Positions 37,401-49,400 of a stretch of DNA of 64,000 nucleotides are shown in pieces (position 1 is the stretch's first letter; every line of letters begins with the position of its first letter). A program made the position numbers and the translations under genes. The notes beneath the pieces were generated by a model. It saw nothing but the letters and a program-made list of their open reading frames with translations. It was not told the origin of the DNA and made no database searches. The stretch comes from Enoplolaimus lenunculus (taxonomy: Eukaryota; Nematoda; Enoplea; Enoplida; Thoracostomopsidae). The stretch covers positions 310,001 to 374,000 of the forward strand of contig JASANG010000753.1 of the NCBI GenBank assembly GCA_030248215.1, written 5' to 3'.

Positions 37401-40400
37401 CAATGGCGTGATTTGGCAAAAACACAAACGGCACATAAAACGCAAGCATTCCGAAAACATTCGACAAACACAACAAAAACATTACAGGATGTTTGAGCAG
37501 TCGTAAGTCCATCATTTCGATTAAAATATCACGAACGGCAGGCGGAAAACACCAGCAACATTTCGGGGGCAGAGTATCAGCCTGAAATGTTAGAAAATTT
37601 AATATTTAAAATAATTCTAACTTTGACTAAATTAGCAATTTGATGCAGTGTCTTAGGGCCGTAGCCAGCTCATCTTGCTGGGGGTGGGGGTTACAAAATT
37701 TTCAGGAGGAGCATTCAAGGGCTTTTAATGACATGCAAGTAAGGTTGAAAATTTTCTAGGGGTAAAATTTTACCAGAGGGGGCTGAACACCCCCTGCCCC
37801 CCCCCTTGGCTACGGCCCGCGGTGTCTATTTGCAGCCAATGTTTAGAACAGGGCCGTAACAGTACTATAAGCATATTCGTAAAGCTAACCAAAGCGTAAG
37901 CCTATGCCTAAAGTGCAAAAATAAGTTTATGCCTAAGCCAAAATCTAAGCACATGCTTAAGCGTAAGGAGTAAGCCTATAGCTAAGTAGGTCTAAGCCTA
38001 AGGAAAAAAGTCTAAAGTTTAAGCTTACTGTAGTGACCCGAACAAGAGGGGGTAATAAGAGGAGGAGTCCCTATTTTGAGTGTCAATCAATAGGAGTCTG
38101 TATCCCTAATAAGGGTTCGTAAGCGGATAGAGTCCCTAAACCTATTTAGAGTCCATGAAGGTCAGTTATTCCTAATTGTAGTGCATAAATGACTCCAGGA
38201 CCAAATAAAATTGAGTTCGAATCTTTAAATCGTACTTTAATTTTGAAAGCACATTCCTAAAGTATAACCTTGCATTATCGCTCAAGCTATTGACACAAGA
38301 CGAATAAACGTTTCTTTCAGCAGATAATTACAGTAACGGATATATATCAGTAACGAAGGACGGCGGAGGGCGGATTAAAAATAAATAACAGTCCATCCCT
38401 CTTGTTCGGATCACTACAGTCCTCTGACCCAGTGTCGGAGGAAAACGGTCTACCTCTGATCTTTACATAAGCCCTATTTGCGAACGAGAGCCAAACAGTT
38501 TAAGTGTTTTTTCAATACAGTATACTCAGAGCAACAGTGCAAACTGTACACGCGAAATAAATGAACAATTTTTGTTGTTAGACTATTTATTACGAGTTTG
38601 TATGGAATAAAATCATCACAAACCGACAGCCTACATTATGAAATCATGCGTTAATGCCTTATAGTCGAGCAGCAAACGCTAAACGCTTCCGACGCAAACG
38701 GAGTTTCAAATTGTAGCTTGAAATTTAGATCTCATACGAAATAGAAAATATTCATGCGAAAAACGGTTAAAATAAACCTGTTTGTAAAAACAGTTTACAG
38801 CATAAACGATGGTCCGAAATAAACACTCACCGGAATAAACGTATTCGACTGTGGGTCGAATTCCATGGGTCGTGGAATTGAAATTGTGCTCGCACGGTAG
38901 ACGTCCAAATTAGCGCTTGATCGTCGGTATTCTGGTAAATTGGCAATGGAACCGGTGAAAAATATATCCGATCGGTACATGGGTCGGGCGAAATCGCGTG
39001 ACGTAATCGCCGAGCCGGAGACGCGTCGCATGAGATCAGTGTGAGACCGCGCCATACCTCGTGGCCCGTCGTGAAGTCTGAAACTTAATAGACTCGTTTG
39101 GCAGAACGAGGCCTGGGGCGCAAAGATGAGCGTGAGCGCCCCACCCTCAGAAAAATTTCAGCCCCTTAAACGGTTTTTGACCACGCTAGTAAGTCATGAG
39201 AATTCGCACGCCCCTCGTGAGAAATTTTGATCCCCGAACATGATGATCTGGCGATGGGCATGGATACGTACTACAATCAGTCTGGGACTTGATCGCCATT
39301 TATCTCTGGCTCTGGCAAACTTTGAAGATTTACGGCTGTAAGGGGGGGGGTTTAGAAGGCTCGGCCCATGTAAAGATCAGGAGCGGAACGTTTTTCTGTG
39401 CGACTGCAATAGAGTAAGCTTAAGCTTTAGACTCATTTTTTGGCTTGGCTTAGGCTTAGACTTAGGCTTAGATATATGCTCATCTTTACGCTTACACTTA
39501 GGCTTAGGCTTAGGAATATGCTAATAATACTGTTCCCCCCTGTTCTTTTCATTGGCCGGAGGCTCGATGCCCCTTTTTTAAAATCCTACTGCGTAACTGT
39601 ATGTTTAAGCCATTCAGCTACTAAAAACCAATATAAACTCCGTGAAAATTTTTTTAAACATTACTTCCCATGCCACCCCCCCCGATCATCTCCCGGTGCG
39701 TAAACAAGGGCCTTGATGATTGGGATATATCCCCTATAGCAGGTTTTGCACAGATAAGGAAGAATACTTTTGACAAGGTTTAGAATATTAGCTTCTGAAT
39801 CCTCGAAGTTGAAAATTTTTCTTTTAAACAAGGTTATTTCTTTCTAATATGAAAGCTTTGCCTAGATTCTGAACAGGCCAATGAAAATTGGGCAAAATTC
39901 ACCCCTGATCCACGCCAAATATGATTTGCATAAAGAGGCTTACTTAAGCAGCGAATCAGCGAACGTTTTCGCTGACATCCGAGGCACAAACGAGATTGAC
40001 TGTGTCATTGTTGAAGCCGGTTGATTGGCTGGAACAGAGCTTCGTTTTTTGGCTTTGTTTGTGCTAACGGCCCCTCTCAGTTGAGCAAACGCTTCCGAGG
40101 TCGAGCCTAAACCAAAATGGTGAACCAGAATATTTCTACCAATACAGTTGTTAAAATAGAAATAACTGGGTTAATGTATTGAACCATATTTCAAAGCCTA
40201 AGCCTAAAGCGTAACAATGAGCTTATACCTAAGCCTAAGCTGAAGCAAAAAAAATTAGTCTAAACCTTAAGCTTACTTGATTGCAGTCCTACGAAAATTG
40301 TTCAAAACCTGATCTATACATGGGCCAATAACTGAAACGACACGAAGCACATCAACGACTCATTTATTTCAAGTAGCTACTTTCGGCCAATGTAAACAAC

Positions 40401-43400
40401 AGAGGCGGAACAGTATTATAAGCATATGCCTAAGCCTATTAGCCTAAGGCCTAAGCCTAAACTTAACCGTAAGAATGAGCATATTTCTAAGGCTAAGCCT
40501 AAGCCTAAGCCAATCAAAAAATAGCCTAAAGCTTAAGCTTACTCTATTCCAGTCCCACAGAAAAACTCTCCGCCCCTGATCTTTACGTGGGCTCTACATC
40601 AATCACAAACGTATATTGGTATTTGTGGGTCAATTACCACGAGGCCCATAGCCTTGGTATTTGTGGGTCAATTACCACGAGTCCCATAGCCTTGGTATTT
40701 GTGGGTCAATTACCACGAGGCCCATAGCCTTGGTATTTGTGGGTCAATTACCTCGAGGCCCATAGCCTTGGTATTTGTGGGTCAATTACCACGAGGCCCA
40801 TAGCCTTGGTATTTGTGGGTCAATTACCACGAGGCCCAAAGCCTTGGTATTTGTGGGTCAATTACCACGAGGCCCATAGCCTTGGTATTTGTGGGTCAAT
40901 TACCACGAGGCCCATAGCCTTGGTATTTGTGGGTCAATTACCACGAGGCCCAAAGCCTTGGTATTTGTGGGTCAATTACCACGAGGCCCATAGACTTGGT
41001 ATTTGTGGGTCAATTACCACGAGGCCCATAGCCTTGGTATTTGTGGGTCAATTACCACGAGGCCCATAGCCTTGGTATTTGTGGGTCAATTACCACGACG
41101 CCCATAGCCTTGGTATTTGTGGGTCAATTACCACGAGGCCCATAGCCTTGGTATTTGTGGGTCAATTACCACGAGGCCCATAGCCTTGGTATTTGTGGGT
41201 CAATTACCACGAGGCCCATAGCCTTGGTATTTGTGGGTCAATTACCACGAGGCCCATAGCCTTTGTATTTGTGGGTCAATTACCACGAGGCCCATAGCCT
41301 TGGTATTTGTGCGTCAATTACCACGAGGCCCATAGCCTTGGTATTTGTGGGTCAATTACCACGAGGACCATAGCCTTGGTATTTGTGGGTCAATTACCAC
41401 GAGGCCCATAGCCTTGGTATTTGTGGGTCAATTACCTCGAGGCCCATAGCATTGGTATTTGTGGGTCAATTACCACGAGACCCATAGCCTTGGTATTTGT
41501 GGGTCAATTACCACGAGGCCCAAAGCCTTGGTATTTGTGGGTCAATTACCACGAGGCCCATAGCCTTGGTATTTGTGGGTCAATTACCACGAGACCCATA
41601 GCCTTGGTATTTGTGGGTCAATTACCACGAGGCCCATAGCCTTGGTATTTGTGGGTCAATTACCACGAGGCCCATAGCCTTGGTATTTGTGGGTCAATTA
41701 CCACGAGGCCCATAGCCTTGGTATTTGTGGGTCAATTACCACGAGGCCCATAGCCTTGGTATTTGTGGGTCAATTACCACGAGGCCCATAGCCTTGGTAT
41801 TTGTGGGTCAATTACCACGAGGCCCATAGCCTTGGTATTTGTGGGTCAATTACCACGAGGCCCATAGCCTTGGTATTTGTGGGTCAATTACCACGAGGCC
41901 CATAGCCTTGGTATTTGTGGGTCAATTACCACGAGGCCCATAGCTTTGGTATTTGTGGGTCAATTACCACGAGGCCCATAGCCTTGGTATTTGTGGGTCA
42001 ATTACCACGAGGCCCATAGCCTTGGTATTTGTGGGTCAATTACCACGAGGCCCATAGCTTTGGTATTTGTGGGTCAATTACCACGAGGCCCATAGCCTTG
42101 CTATTTGTGGGTCAATTACCACGAGGCCCATAGCCTTGGTATTTGTGGGTCAATTACCACGAGGCCCATAGCCTTGGTATTTGTGGGTCAATTACCACGA
42201 GGCCCATAGCCTTGGTATTTGTGGGTCAAATACCACGAGGCCCATAGCCTTGGTATTTGTGGGTCAATTACCACGAGGCCCATAGCCTTGGTATTTGCGG
42301 GTCAATTACCACGAGGCCCATAGCCTTGGTATTTGTGGGTCAATTACCACGAGGCCCATAGCCTTGGTATTTGTGGGTCAATTACCACGAGGCCCATAGC
42401 CTTGGTATTTGTGGGTCAATTACCACGAGGCCCATAGCCTTGGTATTTGTGGGTCAATTACCACGAGGCCCATAGCCTTGGTATTTGTGGGTCAATTACC
42501 ACGAGGCCCATAGCCTTGGTATTTGTGGGTCAATTACCACGAGGCCCATAGCTTTGGTATTTGTGGGTCAATTACCACGAGGCCCATAGCCTTGGTATTT
42601 GTGGGTCAATTACCACGAGGCCCATAGCCTTGGTATTTGTGGGTCAATTACCACGAGGCCCATAGCCTTGGTATTTGTGGGTCAATTACCACGAGGCCCA
42701 TAGCCTTGGTATTTGTGGGTCAATTACCACGAGGCCCATAGCCTTGGTATTTGTGGGTCAATTACCTCGAGGCCCATAGCCTTGGTATTTGTGGGTCAAT
42801 TACCACGAGGCCCAAAGCCTTGGTATTTGTGGGTCAATTACCACGAGGCCCATAGCCGTGGTATTTGTGGGTCAATTACCTCGAGGCCCATAGCCTTGGT
42901 ATTTGTGGGTCGATTACCACGAGGCCCATAGCCTTGGTATTTGTGGGTCAATTACCACGAGGCCCAAAGCCTTGGTATTTGTGGGTCAATTACCACGAGG
43001 CCCATAGCCTTGGTATTTGTGGGTCAATTACCACGAGACCCATAGCCTTGGTATTTGTGGGTCAATTACCACGAGGCCCATAGCCTTGGTATTTGTGGGT
43101 CAATTACCACGAGGCCCATAGCCTTGGTATATGTGGGTCAATTACCACGAGGCCCATAGCCTTGGTATTTGTGGGTCAATTACCACGAGGCCTATAGCCT
43201 TGGTATTTGTGGGTCAATTACCACGAGACCCATAGCCTTGGTATTTGTGGGTCAATTACCACGAGGCCCATAGCCTTGGTATTTGTGGGTCAATTACCAC
43301 GAGGCCCATAGCCTTGGTATTTGTGGGTCAATTACCACGAGGCCCATAGCCTTGGTATTTGTGGGTCAATTACCACGAGGCCCATAGCCTTGGTATTTGT

Positions 43401-46400
43401 GGGTCAATTACCACGAGGCCCATAGCCTTGGTATTTGTGGGTCAATTACCACGAGGCCCATAGCCTTGGTATTTGTGGGTCAATTACCACGAGGCCCATA
43501 GCCTTGGTATTTGTGGGTCAATTACCACGAGGCCCATAGCCTTGGTATTTGTGGGTCAATTACCACGAGGCCCATAGCCTTGGTATTTGTGGGTCAATTA
43601 CCACGAGGCCCATAGCCTTGGTATTTGTGGGTCAATTACCACGAGGCCCATAGCCTTGGTATTTGTGGGTCAATTACCACGAGGCCCATAGCCTTGGTAT
43701 TTGTGGGTCAATTACCACGAGGCCCATAGCCTTGCAAGATGTGGTTGAATAACCAAGAGGCCCATAGCCTTGGTATTTGTGGGTCAATTACCACGAGGCC
43801 CATAGCCTTGCTATTTGTGGGTCAATTACCACGAGGCCCATAGCCTTGCTATTTGTGGGTCAATTACCACGAGGCCCATAGCCTTGCTATTTGTGGGTCA
43901 ATTACCACGAGGCCCATAGCCTTGGTATTTGTGGGTCAATTACCACGAGGCCCATAGCCAGAGAAGATATGGGAAACAAAGACCCTGGCAATGTGCGAAG
44001 CAAGAAACATTTTGTGATTGTTGCAAACGGTTTAATACTAAAATTAAGTGTCCCTTCTCGCTTGCATCGCTCGCGACCTACTGTTTGCCGTTTTATATGA
44101 CCGGTAACGAATAATCTAGGCTATCCAGCGGTATAATCTTCGTTTCGAACCCAAACAAAGCTTAAATGTTTCACTTTATCATAGCAATTTTAAGACTGAG
44201 TCAAGTTTTCTTTCCACTCGCTTCGCTCGCAAGTTCCTTCAAAACTCAACCCCGTTACTGTAACTCTTGATTACTACTGTAGATTTTCAGTATCATGCGC
44301 CAGACTTGGCAATATCGGCGAACTTGTAATAAACGGATTTTAAAATCAATCGAATATCATGATACTAAAATTTGAAATTTGAATTATTTCAAACGTGAAT
44401 TGTTTCCGAAATCCGTCGGAAACGCAAACACAGAAGCTCATTCAGTGTTCAAAATCAGTTACAACTACATTTACAATCGTTTTAGCAATTTATTAGTGCG
44501 CACATTTTGCATTGTCCTGCATAATATGAATTTTATGTGACATTTACCAAAATTCACACGTATCGTAAGGAATTCGCATAAGTGTCACATGGTATCACGT
44601 GATATATGGCTGCTTATATGCGCAATGAGAGTGCAGTGGTTTATAAACCAATACGCCAATGTATAGAACGGGGCCGGAACAGTAGTATAAGCATATTCTT
44701 AGTCTTAAACCTAGATCTAAGCCTAAGCCTAAGGATGTGCCTATTTCTAAGCCTAAGCCTAAGCGTAAGGATGTGCCTATTCCTAAGTCTAAGCCTAAGC
44801 AAAAAAGTTTGCCTAAAGCTGGAAAACGATCCGGCCCTGTTCTATACATGGGCCAACCAATACATACGACGTTCAATTGTTGTCCGTATACCCGCTATTC
44901 ATATAGTCGTGTTTTTAATGCTGACGTCGAATCAACATGGTATAAAACATGTTTCAGGCAGCTTCAGTTATAAAAGGAACCCCGCACTACAGGCTGAGAA
45001 GCTTAGGTTTAGGCTTAGGTTTAGGCTTAGTAAAACAGGTTCTTACAGTTACCATTGATCAATTGCTCGAGCAGCCGTTTAACTAAGACAAAGGTCAACT
45101 TGAAGTTTTAAAAGTTTCAATTGAATATTGGATGTGAAAAGTTCAAGCCAATGTACCGAACAGAGCCGAGTAGAATAAACGTATTCCTAAGCCTAAGCCT
45201 AAACGTATGCGTAACACTGAGCTCATACCTTAGCCGAAGCAAAAAAAATCTTTTAAAGCTTAAGCTTATTCTATTGCAGTCTCGCAGAAAAACGTTCCGA
45301 CCCTGATATTTACATGGGCTAAAATTCGCACATTTTTGTACTTAAATGTAATTTTTCAGTAAGACTGGTTTACCTAACGCACTACCGTTGACTTTATCAT
45401 CGATATTTGCTGAATTTTCATCTTCTTCCGTAATATGATCCAGTGCAGTTCCACTGGTTGCTGGCGGTCGAGACAAATGACCAACTGCAGCCGACTCTGA
45501 GACTGATCTGAAAAAAATAGCCGGATGCAACTGGTGGTGAAAACGACCGGAAGCGGATGTCAACAAAATTTGGCCAGAGCCGGACGTGAGGCGAAACTAG
45601 GTAGTTATTAATATGATGTGATTTGCTAATTAAGCAAATATCTCAAAAGTTTTTTGTTTAAATCATTTGGTGTTACGCGTATTTGTTTACGAAATCTTGC
45701 GCAAATGTTTTCCTCAAAATTGTACCAAAAGTTACAACTAAACGCACGAAACAGATAAATTTTGCAAAAACTATGCCAAAATTTCACTACCGAAATACAG
45801 CTTGACGCTCCAACTGCAGTGAGAGCTCGAGCCTTGTGAAGATTTTGCCCTGCGCATATGCGTAATCGTTGTTAAAGCACAGCGCATTGAATATTGCGCG
45901 TACACAGTTTGCACTCAGGTGCTCATAATATACTCTGCGCAGCAAAAAAGGTTAATGTAGATGTCGTAGGCCAATCTGCTATTCAGGTCAAATACTAATG
46001 CGCCGTTCATAATATAAATTGAGGCCTGCTACAAAATGTGCCACAAAATAGGGTTAACGCGTGACAAATTTTAACTTTGTTAAGCGTTAATCCTGCCCTA
46101 ACGCTTTTTTTTCTGTTAACCCTACCGAAACGCTTGTCACAAATCGCTCTGTGACAAGCGTTAGGGTAGGGTTAAAACGGTTTGTGCGTTACTAACAAGT
46201 TACACACATTTTGTGGCAGACCTTAAATTTATATTGCGAAAGGCGCATAATTGGCTTAGGCCATGCTGCTATTTTAAGTAATAGCAGTTTCTCCTAGGTA
46301 ACGTAACCAACCAGCGTTGGTGGTTTTACATCACTGTTGTTTTGCTACATATTAAAATAGCTATTTGGCCTAGGCCAACTTGCTATTTGCTCACAAGAGC

Positions 46401-49400
46401 AGATTGGCATATGCCAATTGATAATTGGCCTGAATAGCAGATTGGTCGACGAAATAAACACACTTGATTCGACGTTGATAAACACGATTCGTTTCGCCGA
46501 CGCTGATTGGTAGAGATGTTTTCGGTGACGTAATTGTTGGCGAATCAAATTCGTTGTTATCGGATCGCTTTCGAGATGGCGTCATTTCTTCGTTTTCGGT
46601 TTCTTGCAACATTTCCAAATGACGATCTTGGTTTATTCGTTCGAGCAACGTTGGTGCAGGCTGTCTTGAATCATCTTCCAACGGAGGCAAATCTTCAGTG
46701 GGGATAAGCGGGCGTAGCAAAGCTCCGAATAATACTGTATGAAATACGATCCCAGCAATAATCCATAGTGTACCTGAAAATCGAAACGCTATTTATACAA
46801 CGGCATATAGAATATGTGGATTGCCAGAGGCATACGCAAGGACATTAAATATTGAACGGCAGGGGTGTTTTTTAGAGATTACTTTCTTTAAGTCAGGCTA
46901 TACCTCTCCCCCCTCCGAAATGAAATCTTGACTACAGCTCGAATGGCAGCCAATCAGCAATTAGAACGATCCTGTGCCAAGTGAAAACGTGGGGTGAACT
47001 AAAAGTATCACGCTCTAGAGCGTCCTTTGAACCCACCCCCCTTGAGACAAAGTATTACCTTTCCACGCGAATTCGTCAAGCAGGTACACAAGCAACGGGG
47101 GGATGACAAAAGTACCGACACCGGAACCGGAAACTGCAATTCCAGTTGCAAGCGCACGCTTTTTCTCGAAATAATAGTTGACATGAACGATTGCTGGTAA
47201 ATAGATCAGGCCAAATCCAATACCTAAATGAAAAAAATTCAAATAGCGACACTACAGAGTGAATAAAACAAGTCAGTATTCTCAAACGTGCACTGCAAAA
47301 AATGGTGAGTCAAATTGACTCTCTCTGAAATACGCTTTTCCGGACTACACAAACTGAGTCAAAATTCGACTCCGCCATAGTCAAACGTGCGAGTCAATGA
47401 GTCGAATTTGACTCTGGTGGAGTCGAAGTTGACTCAGTTTGTGTAATCCCGTAGAGCCTATTTCGGAGAGAGTCAATTTGACTCACCATTTTGTGCAGTG
47501 TGTGTACCATCTAGCAATTAGTTAATTGTTGATCTTACGACTTTCAAGCTAATAATAATGCAACGTCCACTTTAAGTTGTGTACGGTGTGTGGAAAATAG
47601 CAACTTAAGCTTCGACACGTGTGCTTGTGTATCCTAACATCAGAAAGTTCAATTACTTTTTCATAATTTAGTTAAAAACGTACATTTAAAAAACTACCGA
47701 TTTTTGAAAAACCCTGTGAGCAGGAAACAGAAGAAATATATATTACATATGATTGTCAAAGTTACTTAAAGGGCGTAACAGTAGATTAAGCGTATTCCTA
47801 AGCCTAAGCCTAAGCCTAAGCAAAAAATGTAATCTAGAATCTAATCCTACTCTTTCGTGGATCTACCAGAAACCTAGACGCCCCTTCAAGTAACATGGCC
47901 CCACATCATAAACATAAGAACATGTTTATTAAGCCCTTGTGTCAAAGCCAATTTTGTTGATTCTATATTTCGGTGGCCCATGTTACTTTAAGGGACGTCC
48001 AGGTTTCCGGTAGGTCTATAAAATAGTAGGTTTGGATTCTAGATGACATTTTTTTGCTTTTAGGCTTAGGCTTAGGCTTAGGCTTACAAATTTATTTTTG
48101 CAACGCTTGGGCTTAGGTTTAGGCTTAGGAATACGCTTAATCTACTGTTACGCCAAGTAAAGTAACATTGGCCATTGAAAAAATTTCACTTTAGCTGGAA
48201 TTCAAAATACAGTTAACTACGGCAAGGGCTAAACCAAATAAGTTCCGTCATAAATATTTTTTAACAAATAATAAACTCGTTTACCTCCCATAACCCCGTA
48301 CGATATCATCAGATGTGGCAAAGTTGGGGCCCAAACAGAAATGAAGAACGCGATTGTGGCAACAACACCGCCGGACATCATCACTGCTCGCGCACCAAAT
48401 CGGTTCACCAGCCCGCTTACTATTGGACCTGGAACCAAACGGCTGTTTGAGTAGGATTGTACACTGCAAAAAATAGTGAGTCAAATTGACTCTCTCCAAA
48501 ATAGGTTTTTCCTGACTACAGAAACTCAATCAAAATATGACTCCGCCAGAGTCAAACGTGCGACTCCGTGAGTCGAATTTGACTCAGTTTGTGCAGTCCC
48601 GTGGAGCCTATTTCGCAGAGAGTCAATATGACTCACCATTTTTGCAGTGTAGTCACACGAGGGTCTAAGGTTCGTTGTTTCCTCTATGATTTTGGAAATA
48701 ATTTATTTCTGGTCAGGAATAATTTCTTAGCTAATAGACAAATTGCTTAACTCATTCTGGTAGTGCAATTTCTATAATATCGTGCGTAATACCAGGTGAC
48801 TTTTGACGGTGTAGTGTGATGGACACTGAAGCTTTTTTGGCTTCACTATGCAGAGCAGTGAAGCTTTTTTGGTTTCAGTGTTCATCACACAACCACCTCA
48901 AAGGTCACGTGGTGTACGCATGATATTGTGGAAACTGCATATTTACAGCTGATGTCTGGGCCATCATAGCCAGTCAGCTCACTTTGCAAGACGCTATAAC
49001 TATTTTTAGGAGGAGCATACAAGGAGTTTCGATAATGCAAACGAGTTTAATGGTTTTCTATAATTGAGACTAAATTTTTCTAAAGTTGTTGAGCCACCGG
49101 GACCCCCCCCCCCCAACCCTCTGGCTGGGCAACGATTGTGAAAACGCAGGATAATTTTTCTGCAAAACATATATTTCAAACTGTGGTCAATGCGAGAGTA
49201 TAAATGTGGGTCGAAACAGTATTATAAGAATATTCCTAAACCCTAGCGTTAAAGCCTAATCAAAAAATTATTCTGAACCTTAAGCTTACTCTATTTCAGT
49301 CCCACGGAATACAGGTCCGCCCCTGATCTTTACTCGGGCCCAAATGGTTCACTGGTCAATAGGTAAAGTCAAACTAACCATTGGTCAAATAGCAACCAGA

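Noticed and set aside
40737-43083. Several open frames of 69-110 codons reading WVNYHEAHSLGICG-type repeats
   Set aside because: They are the 38-bp minisatellite read in rotating frames and do not code for a protein.
38831-45374. Direct joining of MCT exon 6 to exon 8
   Set aside because: The phases do not fit. The exon at 39944-40106, with good acceptor and donor, restores the frame on both sides.
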